From the NCBI RefSeq assembly GCF_050947335.1, contig NW_027473723.1, positions 100,601-164,600 on the forward strand: 64,000 nt of DNA, written 5' to 3'. Shown one piece after another: positions 39,701-54,341 of this stretch (positions are counted from its first letter, which is position 1; every line of letters starts with the position of its first letter). This DNA comes from Megachile rotundata (taxonomy: Eukaryota; Arthropoda; Insecta; Hymenoptera; Megachilidae). The notes beneath the pieces are model-generated. The model saw only the letters and a list, made by a program, of their open reading frames with translations. It did not search any database and had not been told where the DNA came from. A program made the translations under genes and the position numbers.

Positions 39701-40483
39701 ATCCTATAAGCATAATATGGCTAATAGTATGAGTTAGATTGATAACAATAAGAGTAACACGTATAGTAATTGTCGTTCAATCGATCATATAAGCTTAATA
39801 TTTCTAATAATATGAGTTAGATTGATAATAATAAGAGTAACAAGTATAATTATTGTCGTTCAATCGATCATATAAGCATATTATGGCTAATAATATGAGT
39901 TAGATTGATAATAATAAGAGTAATAAGTATAGTAATTGTCGCTCTATCGATCATATCTGCATAATATGGTGAATAATATGAGTTAGATTGATAATAATAA
40001 GAGTAATATGTATAGTAATTGTCGTTCTATCGAACATATAAGCATAATATGGCTTATAATATGAGTTAGATTGATAATAATAAGAGTAAGAAGTATTGTA
40101 ATTGTCGTTCTATCGATCCTATAAGCATAATATGGCTAATAGTATGTGTTAGATTGATAACAATAAGAGTAACAAGTATAGCAATTGTCGTTCAATCGAT
40201 CATATTAGCTTAATATTTCTAATAATATGAGTTAGATTGATAATAATAAGAGTAACAAGTATAGTTATTGTCGTTCAATCGATCATATAAGCATAATATG
40301 GCTAATAATATGAGTTAGGTTGATAATAATAAGAGTAATAAGTATAGTAATTGTCGCTCTATCGATCATATCTGCATAATATGGTGAATAATATGAGTTA
40401 GATTGATAATAATAAGAGTAATGAGTATAGTAATTGTCCTCCTATCGATCATATGCACATAATATGGCCAATAATATGAGTTA

Positions 40484-43242
40484 GATTGATAATAATAAGA
40501 GTAATAAGTATAGTAATTGTCGTTCTATCGATCATATCTGCATAATATGGCTAATAATATGAGTTAGATTGATAATAATAAGAGCAACAAGTATAGTAAT
40601 TGACGTTCTATCGATAATATAAGCATAATATGGCTAATAATATGAGTTAGATTGGTAATAATAAGAGTAATAAGTACAGTAATCCTCGTTCAATCGATCA
40701 TATAAGCATAATATGGCTAATAATATGAGTTAGATTGATAATAGCAAGAGTACTAAGTATAGTAATTGTCGTTCTATCGATCATACCTGCATAATATGGT
40801 TAATAATATGAGTTAGATTGATAATAGTAAGAGTAATGAGTATAGTAATTGTCGTCCTATCGATCGTATAAGCATAATATGGCTAATAATATGAGTTAGA
40901 TTGATAATAATAAGAGTAAGAAGTATAGTAATTGTCGTTCTATCGATCCTATAAGCATAATATGGCTAATAGTATGAGTTAGATTGATAACAATAAGAGT
41001 AACACGTATAGTAATTGTCGTTCAATCGATCATATAAGCTTAATATTTCTAATAATATGAGTTAGATTGATAATAATATGAGTAACAAGTATAATTATTG
41101 TCGTTCAATCGATCATATAAGCATAATATCGCTAATAATATGAGTTAGATTGATAATAATAAGAGTAATAAGTATAGTAATTGTCGCTCTATCGATCATA
41201 TCTGCATAATATGGTGAATAATATGAGTTAGATTGATAATAATAAAAGTAATGAGTATAGTAATTGTCGTCCTATCGATCATATCCACATAATATGGCCA
41301 ATAATATGAGTTAGATTGATAATAATAAGAGTAATAAGTATAGTAATTGTCGTTCTATCGATCATATAAGCATAATATGGCTAATAATATGAGTTAGATT
41401 GATAATAATAAGAGTAATATGTATAGTAATTGTCGTTCTATCGATCATATAAACATAATATGGCTAATATTATGAGTTAGATTGATAATAATGAGAGCAA
41501 CAAGTATAGTAATTGTCGTTCAATCGATCATATAAGCATAATATGGCTAATAATATGAGTTAGATTGATAGTAATGAGAGTAACAGGTATAGAAATTGTC
41601 GTTCAATCGATCATATAAGCATAATATGGCTAATAATATGAGTTAGATTGATAATAATAAGAGCAACAAGTATAGTAATTGACGTTCTATCGATAGTATA
41701 AGCATAATATGGCTAATAATATGAGTTAGATTGGTAATAATAAGAGTAATAAGTATAGTAATTGTCGCTCTATCGATCATATCTGCTTAATATGGTGAAT
41801 AATATGAGTTAGATTGATAATAATAAGGGTAATAAGTATAGTAATTGTCGTTCTATCGGTCATATAAGCATAATATGGCTAATAATATGAGTTAGATTGA
41901 TAATAATAAGAGTAATATGTATAGTAATTGTCGTTCTATCGATCATATAAGCATAATATGGCTTATAATATGAGTTAGATTGATAATAATAAGAGTAAGA
42001 AGTATAGTAATTGTCGTTCTATCGATCCTATAAGCATAATATGGCTAATAGTTAGTGTTAGATTGATAACAATAAGAGTAACAAGTATAGTAAGTGTCGT
42101 TCAATCGATCATATAAGCTTAATATTTCTAATAATATGAGTTAGATTGATAATAATAAGAGTAACAAGTATAGTTATTGTCGTTCAATCGATCATATAAG
42201 CATAATATGGCTAATAATATGAGTTAGATTGATAATAATAAGAGTAATAAGTATAGTAATTGTCGCTCTATCGATCATATCTGCATAATATGGTGAATAA
42301 TATGAGTTAGATTGATAATAATAAGAGTAATAAGTATAGTAATTGTCGTTCTATCGATCATATCTGCATAATATGGCTAATAATATGAGTTAGATTGATA
42401 ATAATAAGAGCAACAAGTATAGTAATTGACGTTCTATCGATAATATAAGCATAATATGGCTAATAATATGAGTTAGATTGGTAATAATAAGAGTAATAAG
42501 TACAGTAATCCTCATTCAATCGATCATAGAAGCATAATATGGCTAATAATATGAGTTAGATTGATAATAGCAAGAGTACTAAGAATAGTAATTGTCGTTC
42601 TATCGATCATATCTGCATAATATGGTTAATAATATGAGTTAGATTGATAATAGTAAGAGTAATGAGTATAGTAATTGTCGTCCTATCGATCGTATAAGCA
42701 TAATATGGCTAATAATATGAGTTAGATTGATAATAATAAGAGTAAGAAGTATAGTAATTGTCGTTCTATCGATCCTATAAGCATAATATGGCTAATAGTA
42801 TGAGTTAGATTGATAACAATAAGAGTAACACGTATAGTAATTGTCGTTCAATCGATCATATAAGCTTAATATTTCTAATAATATGAGTTAGATTGATAAT
42901 AATAAGAGTAACAAGTATAATTATTGTCGTTCAATCGATCATATAAGCATAATATGGCTAATAATATGAGTTAGATTGATAATAATAAGAGTAATAAGTA
43001 TAGTAATTGTCGCTCTATCGATCATATCTGCATAATATGGTGAATAATATGAGTTAGATTGATAATAATAAAAGTAATGAGTATAGTAATTGTCGTCCTA
43101 TCGATCATATCCACATAATATGGCCAATAATATGAGTTAGATTGATAATAATAAGAGTAATAAGTATAGTAATTGTCGTTCTATCGATCATATAAGCATA
43201 ATATGGCTAATAATATGAGTTAGATTGATAATAATAAGAGTA
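40484..43242. repeat. 22-monomer duplication in domain C (1826 bp)
   Basis: Bases of about 40484-41416 match about 42310-43242 at 1826 bp (22 monomers). Markers are GAGCAACAAG with AATTGACG, GTACAGTAATCCTC, GATAATAGCAAGAG, ATCGATCGTATAAG, GAGTAAGAAG with ATCCTATAAG, and GATAACAATAAGAGTAACACG (40986 and 42812; also at 39741, 15 monomers earlier). Differences include CCTCGTTC against CCTCATTC and ATCATATAAG against ATCATAGAAG. The stretch 41417-42309 between the copies is other C-type monomers; it includes the odd ATAGTTAGTGTTAG near 42048, where TA and AT are swapped without a length change. Confidence 0.78.
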
Positions 43243-46200
43243 ATAAGTATAGTAATTGTCGTCCTATCGATCATATCCACATAATGTGGCCAATAATATG
43301 AGTTAGATTGATAATAATAAGAGTAATAAGTATAGTAATTGTCGTTTTATCGATCATATAAGCATAATATGGCTAATAATATGAGTTAGATTGATAATAA
43401 TAAGAGTAATAAGTATAGTAATTGTCGTTCTATCGATCATATAAGCTTAATATTTCTAATAATATGAGTTAGATTGATAATAATAACAATAATAAGTATA
43501 GTAATTGTCGTTCTATCGATCATATAAGCATAATATGGCTAATAATATGAGTTAGATTGATAATAATGAGAGCAACAAGTATAGTAATTGTCGTTCAATC
43601 GATCATATAAGCATAATATGGCTAATAATATGAGTTAGCTTGACAGTAATGAGAGTAACAAGTATAGAAATTGTCGTTCAATCGATCATATAAGCATAAT
43701 ATGGCTAATAATATGAGTTAGATTGATAATAATAAGAGCAACAAGTATAGTAATTGACGTTCTATCGATAATATAAGCATCATATGGCTAATAATATGAG
43801 TTAGATTGGTAATAATAAGAGTAACAAGTATAGTAATTGTCGTTCAATCGATCATATAAGCATAATATGGCTAATAATATGCGTTAGATTGATAATAATA
43901 AGAGTAATAAGTATAGTAATTGTCGCTCTATCGATCATATCTGCATAATATGGTGAATAATATGAGTTAGATTGATAATAATAAGAGTAATGAGTATAGT
44001 AATTGTCCTCCTATCGATCATATCCACATAATATGGCCAATAATATGAGTTAGATTGATAATAATAAGAGTAATAAGTATAGTAATTGTAGTTCTATCGA
44101 TCATATCTGCATAATATGGCCAATAATATGAGTTAGATTGATAATTATAAGGGTAGTAAGTATAGTAATTGTCGCTCTATCGATCATATCTGCATAATAT
44201 GGTGAATAATATGAGTTAGATTGATAATAATAAGGGTAATAAGTATAGTAATTGTCGTTCTATCGATCATATAAGCATAATATGGCTAATAATATGAGTT
44301 AGATTGATAATAATAAGAGTAATATGTATAGTGATTGTCGTTCTATCGATCATATAAGCATAATATGGCTTATAATATGAGTTAGATTGATAATAATAAG
44401 AGTAAGAAGTATAGTAATTGTCGTTCTATCGATCCTATAAGCATAATATGGCTAATAGTATGAGTTAGATTGATAACAATAAGAGTAACAAGTATAGTAA
44501 TTGTCGTTCAATCGATCATAGAAGCTTAATATTTCTAATAATATGAGTTAGATTGATAATAATAAGAGTAATAAGTATAGTAATTGTCGCTCTATCGATC
44601 ATATCTGCATAATATGGTGAATAATATGAGTTAGATTGATAATAATAAGAGTAATGAGTATAGTAATTGTCCTCCTATCGATCATATCCACATAATATGG
44701 CCAATAATATGAGTTAGATTGATAGTAATGAGAGTAACAAGTATAGAAATTGTCGTTCAATCGATCATATAAGCATAATATGGCTAATAATATGAGTTAG
44801 ATTGATAATAATAACAGCAACAAGTATAGTAATTGACGTTCTATCGATAATATAAGCATAATATGGCTAATAATATGAGTTAGATTGGTAATAATAAGAG
44901 TAATAAGTACAGTAATCCTCGTTCAATCGATCATATAAGCATAATATGGCTAATAATATGAGTTAGATTGATAATAGCAAGTGTACTAAGAATAGTAATT
45001 GTAGTTCTATCGATCATATCTGCATAATATGGCCAATAAAATGAGTTGGATTGATAATAATAAGAGTAACAAGTATAATTATTGTCGTTCAATCGATCAT
45101 ATAAGCATAATATGGCTAATAATATGAGTTAGATTGATAATAAGAAGAGTAATAAGTATAGTAATTGTCGCTCTATCGATCATATCTGGATAATATGGTG
45201 AATAATATGAGTTAGATTGATAATAATAAAAGTAATGAGTATAGTAATTGTCGTCCTATCGATCATATCCACATAATATGGCCAATAATATGAGTTAGAT
45301 TGATAATAATAAGAGTAATAAGTATAGTAATTGTCGTTCTATCGATCATATAAGCATAATATGGCTAATAATATGAGTTAGATTGATAATAATAAGAGTA
45401 ATAAGTATAGTAATTGTCGCCCTATCGATCATATCCGCATAATATGGTGAATAATATGAGTTAGATTGATAATAATAAGAGTAATGAGTATAGTAATTGT
45501 CCTCCTATCGATTATATCCACATAATATGGCCAATAATATGAGTTAGATTGATAATAATAAGTGTAATAAGTATAGTAATTGTCGTCCTATCGATCATAT
45601 CCACATAATATGGCCAATAACATGAGTTAGATTGATAACAATAAGGGTAATAAGTATAGTAATTGTCGTTCTATCGATCATATAAGCATAATATGGCTAA
45701 TAATATGAGTTAGATTGATAATAATAAGAGTATTATGTATAGTAATTGTCGTTCAATCGATCATATAAGCATAATATCGCTAATAATATGAGTTAGATTG
45801 ATAATAATATGAGAAACAAGTATAGTTATTGTCGTTCTATCGATAATATAAGCATAATATGGCTAATAATATGAGTTAGATTGATAATAATAAGAGTAAT
45901 AAGTATAGTAATTGCCGTCCTATCGATCATATCCACATAATATGGCCAATAATATGAGTTAGATTGATAATAATAAGAGTAATAAGTATAGTAATTGTCG
46001 CTCTATCGATCATATCTGCATAATATGGTGAATAATATGAGTTAGATTGATAATAATAAGAGTAATGGGTATAGTAATTGTCGTCCTATCGATCATATCC
46101 ACATAATATGGCCAATAATATGAGTTAGATTGATAATAATAAGAGTAATAAGTATAGTAATTGTCGTTCTATCGATCATATAAGCATAATATGGCTAATA

Positions 46201-46706
46201 ATATGAGTTAGATTGATAATAATAAGAGTAATAAGTATAGTAATTGTCGTTCTATCGATCATATAAGCATAATATGAAAAATAATATGAGTTAGATTGAT
46301 AATAATAAGAGTAACAAGTATAGTTATTGTCGTTCTATCGATAATATAAGCATAATATGGCTAATAATATGAGTTAGATTGATAATAATAAGAGTAATAA
46401 GTATAGTAATTGTCGTCCTATCGATCATATCCACATAATATGGCCAATAACATGAGTTAGATTGATAACAATAAGGGTAATAAGTATAGTAATTGTCGTT
46501 CTATCGATCATATAAGCATAATATGGCTAATAACATGAGTTAGATTGATAATAATAAGAGTATTATGTATAGTAATTGTCGTTCAATCGATCATATAAGC
46601 ATAATATCGCTAATAATATGAGTTAGATTGATAATAGTAAGAGTAATAAGTATAGTAATTGTCGTTCTATCGATCATATCTGCATAATATGGTTAATAAT
46701 ATGAGT
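43243..46706. repeat. C-type monomers, including a 10-monomer repeat
   Basis: This is ordinary C-type satellite. Around 45634 and 46464 the rare ATAACATGAG plus GATAACAATAAGGG pair recurs at 830 bp (10 monomers), followed both times by GAGTATTATG and ATATCGCTAAT monomers. Private variants include GTTAGCTTGACAGTAATG near 43635, ATAAGAAGAG near 45143, and ATATGAAAAATAAT near 46273. No gene or non-satellite sequence was seen. Confidence 0.7.
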
Positions 46707-47440
46707 TAGATTGACAACAGTAAGAGTACTAAGTATAGTAACTGTCATTCTGTCGATCATATAAGCATAATATGGCTAATAATATGAGTTAGATTGGTAA
46801 TAATAAGAGTAATAAGTACAGTAATCCTCGTTCAATCGATCATATAAGCATAATATGGCTAATAATATGAGTTAGATTGATAATAGCAAGTGTACTAAGA
46901 ATAGTAATTGTAGTTCTATCGATCATATCTGCATAATATGGCCAATAATATGAGTTAGATTGATAATAATAAGGGTAATAAGTATAGTAATTGTCGTTCT
47001 ATCGATCATATAAGCATAATATGGCTAATAATATGAGTTAGATTGATAATAATAAGAGTAATATGTATAGTAATTGTCGTTCTATCGATCATATAAACAT
47101 AATATGGCTAATATTATGAGTTAGATTGATAAAAGTAAGAGAAATATGTATAGTAATTGCCATTCTATCGATCATATAAGCATAATATGGCTAATAATAT
47201 GAGTTAGATTGATAATAATAAGAGTAACAAGTATAGTAATTGTCGCTCTATCGATAATATAAGCATAATATGGCTAATAATATGAGTTAGATTGATAATA
47301 GTAAGAGTAATAAGTATAGTAATTGTCGTTCAATCGATCATATAAGCTTAATATTTCTAATAATATGAGTTAGATTGATAATAATAAGAGTAACAAGTAT
47401 AATTATTGTCGTTCAATCGATCATATAAGCATAATATGGC

Positions 47441-48104
47441 TAATAATATGAGTTAGATTGATAATAATAAGAGTAATAAGTATAGTAATTGTCGCTCTAT
47501 CGATCATATCTGGATAATATGGTGAATAATATGAGTTAGATTGATAATAATAAAAGTAATGAGTATAGTAATTGTCGTCCTATCGATCATATCCACATAA
47601 TATGGCCAATAATATGAGTTAGATTGATAATAATAAGAGTAATAAGTATAGTAATTGTCGTTCTATCGATCATATAAGCATAATATGGCTAATAATATGA
47701 GTTAGATTGATAATAATAAGAGTAATAAGTAATGTAATTGTCGCTCTATCGATCATATCTGCATAAAATGGTGAATAATATGAGTTAGATTGATAATAAT
47801 AAGAGTAATAAGTATAGTAATTGTCGCTCTATCGATCATATCTGGATAATATGGTGAATAATATGAGTTAGATTGATAATAATAAAAGTAATGAGTATAG
47901 TAATTGTCGTCCTATCGATCATATCCACATAATATGGCCAATAATATGAGTTAGATTGATAATAATAAGAGTAATAAGTATAGTAATTGTCGTTCTATCG
48001 ATCATATAAGCATAATATGGCTAATAATATGAGTTAGATTGATAATAATAAGAGTAATAAGTAATGTAATTGTCGCTCTATCGATCATATCTGCATAAAA
48101 TGGT
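47441..48104. repeat. 4-monomer tandem duplication in domain C (332 bp)
   Basis: The unusual AAGTAATGTAATTG variant occurs at 47729 and 48061, 332 bp apart. It is accompanied each time by ATCTGGATAATATGG, AAAAGTAATGAG and CATAAAATGGTG. AAGTAATGTAATTG keeps the normal length relative to AAGTATAGTAATTG, so it is a clustered substitution and not an indel. Confidence 0.82.
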
Positions 48105-48532
48105 GAATAATATGAGTTAGATTGATAATAATAAGAGTAATGAGTATAGTAATTGTCCTCCTATCGATTATATCCACATAATATGGCCAATAATATGAGT
48201 TAGATTGATAATAATAAGTGTAATAAGTATAGTAATTGTCGTCCTATCGATCATATCCACATAATATGGCCAATAACATGAGCTAGATTGATAACAATAA
48301 GGGTAATAAGTATAGTAATTGTCGTTCTATCGATCATATAAGCATAATATCGCTAATAATATGAGTTAGATTGATAATAATATGAGAAACAAGTATAGTT
48401 ATTGTCGTTCTATCGATAATATAAGCATAATATGGCTAATAATATGAGTTAGATTGATAATAATAAGAGTAATAAGTATAGTAATTGTCGTCCTATCGAT
48501 CATATCCACATAATATGGCCAATAACATGAGT

Positions 48533-50690
48533 TAGATTGACAACAGTAAGATTACTAAGTATAGTAACTGTCATTCTATCGATCATATAAGCATAATATG
48601 GGTAATAATATGAGTTAGATTGATAATAATAACAGTAATAAGAATAGTAATTGTCATTCTATCGATCATATAAGCATAATATGGCTAATAATATGAGTTA
48701 GATTGATAATAATAACAATAATAAGTATAGTAATTGTCGTTCTATCGATCATATAAACATAATATGGCTAATAATATGAGTTAGATTGATAAAAGTAAGA
48801 GTAATAAGTATAGTAATTGTCGCTCTATCGATCATATCTGCATAATATGGTGAATAATATGAGTTAGATTGATAATAATAAGAGTAATGAGTATAGTAAT
48901 TGTCGTCCTATCGATCATATCCACATAATATGGCCAATAATATGAGTTAGATTGATAATAATAAGAGTATTATGTATAGTAATTGTCGTTCAATCGATCA
49001 TATAAGCATAATATCGCTAATAATATGAGTTACATTGATAATAGTAAGAGTAATAAGTATAGTAATTGTCGTTCTATCGATCATATCTGCATAATATGGT
49101 TAATAATATGAGTTAGATTGACAACAGTAAGAGTACTAAGTATAGTAACTGTCATTCTGTCGATCATATAAGCATAATATGGCTAATAATATGAGTTAGA
49201 TTGGTAATAATAAGAGTAATAAGTACAGTAATCCTCGTTCAATCGATCATATAAGCATAATATGGCTAATAATATGAGTTAGATTGATAATAGCAAGTGT
49301 ACTAAGAATAGTAATTGTAGTTCTATCGATCATATCTGCATAATATGGCCAATAATATGAGTTAGATTGATAATAATAAGGGTAATAAGTATAGTAATTG
49401 TCGTTCTATCGATCATATAAGCATAATATGGCTAATAATATGAGTTAGATTGATAATAATAATAGTAATATGTATAGTAATTGTCGTTCTATCGATCATA
49501 TAAACATAATATGGCTAATATTATGAGTTAGATTGATAAAAGTAAGAGTAATATGTATAGTAATTGCCAGTCTATCGATCATATAAGCATAATATGGCTA
49601 ATAATATGAGTTAGATTGATAATAATATGAGTAACAAGTATAGTAATTGTCGTTCTATCGATAATAAAAGCATAATATGGCTAATAATATGAGTTAGATT
49701 GATAATAATAAGAGTAACAAGTATAGTAATTGTCGCTCTATCGATAATATAAGCATAATATGGCTAATAATATGAGTTAGATTGATAATAGTAAGAGTAA
49801 TAAGTATAGTAATTGTCGTTCAATCGATCATATAAGCTTAATATTTCTAATAATATGAGTTAGATTGATAATAATAAGAGTAACAAGTATAATTATTGTC
49901 GTTCAATCGATCATATAAGCATAATATGGCTAATAATATGAGTTAGATTGATAATAATAAGAGTAATAAGTATAGTAATTGTCGCCCTATCGATCATATC
50001 TGCATAATATGGTGAATAATATGAGTTAGATTGATAATAATAAAAGTAATGAGTATAGTAATTGTCGTCCTATCGATCATATCCACATAATATGGCCAAT
50101 AATATGAGTTAGATTGATAATAATAAGAGTAATAAGTATAGTAATTGTCGTTCTATCGATCATATAAGCATAATATGGCTAATAATATGAGTTAGATTGA
50201 TAATAATAAGAGTAATAAGTATAGTAATTGTCGTTCTATCGATCATATCTGCATAATATGGTTAATAATATGAGTTAGATTGATAATAGTAAGAGTAATG
50301 AGTATAGTAATTGTCGTCCTATCGATCGTATAAGCATAATATGGCTAATAGTATGAGTTAGATTGATAATAATAAGAGTAATAAGTATAGTAATTGTCGC
50401 TCTATCGATCATATCTGCATAATATGGTGAATAATATGAGTTAGATTGATAATAATAAGAGTAATGTGTATAGTAATTGTCGTCCTATCGATCATATCCA
50501 CATAATATGGCCAATAATATGAGTTAGATTGATAATAATAAGAGTAATAAGTATAGTAATTGTCGTTCTATCGATCATATAAGCTTAATATTTCTAATAA
50601 TATGAGTTAGATTGATAATAATAATAGTAACAAGTATAGTTATTGTCGTTCTATCGACAATATAAGCATAATATGGCTAATAATATGAGT
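48533..50690. repeat. Higher-order unit X0 (26 monomers, 2158 bp)
   Basis: X0 begins with a GATTGACAACAG monomer and has the order of X1 and X2, but with one monomer fewer: after AACAATAATAAG with TATAAACATAATATGG it goes straight to GATAAAAGTAAGAG. X1 and X2 have an extra GATAATAATGAGAG monomer there. Private changes include GTAAGATTACTAAG, ATATGGGTAAT near 48597 and GTTACATTG near 49030. Its middle part, about 49027-49620, also matches 46620-47213 at 2407 bp (29 monomers). Confidence 0.8.
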
Positions 50691-52930
50691 TAGATTGACA
50701 ACAGTAAGAGTACTAAGCATAGTAACTGTCATTCTGTCGATCATATAAGCATAATATGGCTAATAATATGAGTTAGATTGATAATAATAACAGTAATAAG
50801 AATAGTAATTGTCATTATATCGATCATATAAGCATAATATGGCTAATAATATGAGTTAGATTGATAATAATAACAATAATAAGTATAGTAATTGTCGTTC
50901 TATCGATCATATAAACATAATATGGCTAATAATATGAGTTAGATTGATAATAATGAGAGTAACAAGTATAGTAATTGTCGTTCAATCGATCATATAAGCA
51001 TAATATGGCTAATAATATGAGTTAGATTGATAAAAGTAAGAGTAATAAGTATAGTAATTGTCGCTCTATCGATCATATCTGCATAATATGGTGAATAATA
51101 TGAGTTAGATTGATAATAATAAGAGTAATGAGTATAGTAATTGTCGTCCTATCGATCATATCCACATAATATGGCCAATAATATGAGTTAGATTGATAAT
51201 AATAAGAGTATTATGTATAGTAATTGTCGTTCAATCGATCATATAAGCATAATATTGCTAATAATATGAGTTAGATTGATAATAGTAAGAGTAATAAGTA
51301 TAGTAATTGTCGTTCTATCGATCATATCTGCATAATATGGTTAATAATATGAGTTAGATTGACAACAGTAAGAGTACTAAGTATAGTAACTGTCATTCTG
51401 TCGATCATATAAGCATAATATGGCTAATAATATGAGTTAGATTGGTAATAATAAGAGTAATAAGTACAGTAATCCTCGTTCAATCGATCATATAAGCATA
51501 ATATGGCTAATAATATGAGTTAGATTGATAATAGCAAGTGTACTAAGAATAGTAATTGTAGTTCTATCGATCATATCTGCATAATATGGCCAATAATATG
51601 AGTTAGATTGATAATAATAAGGGTATAAGTATAGTAATTGTCGTTCTATCGATCATATAAGCATAATATGGCTAATAATATGAGTTAGATTGATAATAAT
51701 AATAGTAATATGTATAGTAATTGTCGTTCTATCGATCATATAAACATAATATGGCTAATATTATGAGTTAGATTGATAAAAGTAAGAGTAATATGTATAG
51801 TAATTGCCAGTCTATCGATCATATAAGCATAATATGGCTAATAATATGAGTTAGATTGATAATAATATGAGTAACAAGTATAGTAATTGTCGTTCTATCG
51901 ATAATAAAAGCATAATATGGCTAATAATATGAGTTAGATTGATAATAATAAGAGTAACAAGTATAGTAATTGTCGCTCTATCGATAATATAAGCATAATA
52001 TGGCTAATAATATGAGTTAGATTGATAATAGTAAGAGTAATAAGTATAGTAATTGTCGTTCAATCGATCATATAAGCTTAATATTTCTAATAATATGAGT
52101 TAGATTGATAATAATAAGAGTAACAAGTATAATTATTGTCGTTCAATCGATCATATAAGCATAATATGGCTAATAATATGAGTTAGATTGATAATAATAA
52201 GAGTAATAAGTATAGTAATTGTCGCTCTATCGATCATATCTGCATAATATGGTGAATAATATGAGTTAGATTGATAATAATAAAAGTAATGAGTATAGTA
52301 ATTGTCGTCCTATCGATCATATCCACATAATATGGCCAATAATATGAGTTAGATTGATAATAATAAGAGTAATAAGTATAGTAATTGTCGTTCTATCGAT
52401 CATATAAGCATAATATGGCTAATAATATGAGTTAGATTGATAATAATAAGAGTAATAAGTATAGTAATTGTCGTTCTATCGATCATATCTGCATAATATG
52501 GTTAATAATATGAGTTAGATTGATAATAGTAAGAGTAATGAGTATAGTAATTGTCGTCCTATCGATCGTATAAGCATAATATGGCTAATAGTATGAGTTA
52601 GATTGATAATAATAAGAGTAATAAGTATAGTAATTGTCGCTCTATCGATCATATCTGCATAATATGGTGAATAATATGAGTTAGATTGATAATAATAAGA
52701 GTAATGTGTATAGTAATTGTCGTCCTATCGATCATATCCACATAATATGGCCAATAATATGAGTTAGATTGATAATAATAAGAGTAATAAGTATAGTAAT
52801 TGTCGTTCTATCGATCATATAAGCTTAATATTTCTAATAATATGAGTTAGATTGATAATAATAATAGTAACAAGTATAGTTATTGTCGTTCTATCGACAA
52901 TATAAGCATAATATGGCTAATAATATGAGT
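50691..52930. repeat. Higher-order unit X1 (27 monomers, 2240 bp)
   Basis: X1 starts at GATTGACAACAG and runs through AACAGTAATAAGAATAG, AACAATAATAAG, GATAAAAGTAAG, GAGTATTATG, a second GACAACAG monomer (51355), CCTCGTTCAATCG, GCAAGTG, GGGTATAAG, GCCAGTC and AGCTTAATATTTC, ending with ATCGACAATATAAG. It differs from X2 by eye at about three places: ATATTGCTAAT (51253), the missing A near 51625, and CGATC where X2 has CGGTC (57793). Its last roughly 750 bp, 52180-52930, is also the tail of the Y units. Confidence 0.87.
51595..51676. repeat. The single 82-bp monomer (1-bp deletion)
   Basis: This monomer reads GGGTATAAGTATAG where its relatives in X0 (near 49380) and X2 (near 56686) read GGGTAATAAGTATAG, so one A is missing at about 51624-51626. 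It is the only place I found where the 83-bp register changes outside the gap. It could be a true mutation private to X1 or an assembly or consensus base error. Confidence 0.88.
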
Positions 52931-54341
52931 TAGATTGACAACAGTAAGAGTACTAAGCATAGTAACTGTCATTCTGTCGATCATATAAGCATAATATGGC
53001 TAATAATATGAGTTAGATTGATAATAATAACAGTAATAAGAATAGTAATTGTCATTATATCGATCATATAAGCATAATATGGCTAATAATATGAGTTAGA
53101 TTGATAATAATAACAATAATAAGTATAGTAATTGTCGTTCTGTCGATCATATAAGCACAATATGGCTAATAATATGAGTTAGATTGATAATAATGAGAGC
53201 AACAAGTATAGTAATTGTCGTTCAATCGATCATATAAGCATAATATGGCTAATAATATGAGTTAGATTGATAGTAATGAGAGTAACAAGTATAGAAATTG
53301 TCGTTCAATCGATCATATAAGCATAATATGGCTAATAATATGAGTTAGATTGATAATAATAAGAGCAACAAGTATAGTAATTGACGTTCTATCGATAATA
53401 TAAGCATAGTATGGCTAATAATATGAGTTAGATTGGTAATAATAAGAGTAATAAGTACAGTACTCCTCGTTCAATCGATCATATAAACATAATATGGCTA
53501 ATAATATGAGTTAGATTGATAATAGCAAGTGTACTAAGAATAGTAATTGTAGTTCTATCGATCATATCTGCATAATATGGCTAATAATATGAGTTAGATT
53601 GATAATAATAAGAGTAATAAGTATAGTAATTGTCGCTCTATCGATCATATCTGCATAATATGGTGAATAATATGAGTTAGATTGATAATAATAAAAGTAA
53701 TGAGTATAGTAATTGTCGTCCTATCGATCATATCCACATAATATGGCCAATAATATGAGTTAGATTGATAATAATAAGAGTAATAAGTATAGTAATTGTC
53801 GTTCTATCGATCATATAAGCATAATATGGCTAATAATATGAGTTAGATTGATAATAATAAGAGTAATAAGTATAGTAATTGTCGTTCTATCGATCATATC
53901 TGCATAATATGGTTAATAATATGAGTTAGATTGATAATAGTAAGAGTAATGAGTATAGTAATTGTCGTCCTATCGATCGTATAAGCATAATATGGCTAAT
54001 AGTATGAGTTAGATTGATAATAATAAGAGTAATAAGTATAGTAATTGTCGCTCTATCGATCATATCTGCATAATATGGTGAATAATATGAGTTAGATTGA
54101 TAATAATAAGAGTAATGTGTATAGTAATTGTCGTCCTATCGATCATATCCACATAATATGGCCAATAATATGAGTTAGATTGATAATAATAAGAGTAATA
54201 AGTATAGTAATTGTCGTTCTATCGATCATATAAGCTTAATATTTCTAATAATATGAGTTAGATTGATAATAATAATAGTAACAAGTATAGTTATTGTCGT
54301 TCTATCGACAATATAAGCATAATATGGCTAATAATATGAGT
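52931..54341. repeat. Higher-order unit Y1 (17 monomers, 1411 bp)
   Basis: Y1 shares its first three monomers with X (GACAACAG, AACAGTAATAAGAATAG, AACAATAATAAG). It then switches at about 53143 to TTCTGTCGATC with AAGCACAATATGG, GAGAGCAACAAG, GATAGTAATGAGAG with AGAAATTG, GAGCAACAAG with AATTGACG, GTACAGTACTCCTCG and GCAAGTG. From 53591 to 54341 it rejoins the X tail seen at 52180-52930. Y therefore looks like an X unit whose middle was exchanged for another C-type string. Confidence 0.87.

Noticed and set aside
42041..42060. Suspected indel in ATAGTTAGTGTTAG.
   Set aside because: The length equals the usual ATAGTATGTGTTAG; only the order of two bases differs and the register is unchanged.
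43435..43460. AAGCTTAATATTTCTAAT monomers as the edge of an inserted element.
   Set aside because: They keep 83-bp length and register and recur many times in domain C. They are a divergent monomer type, not an insertion boundary.
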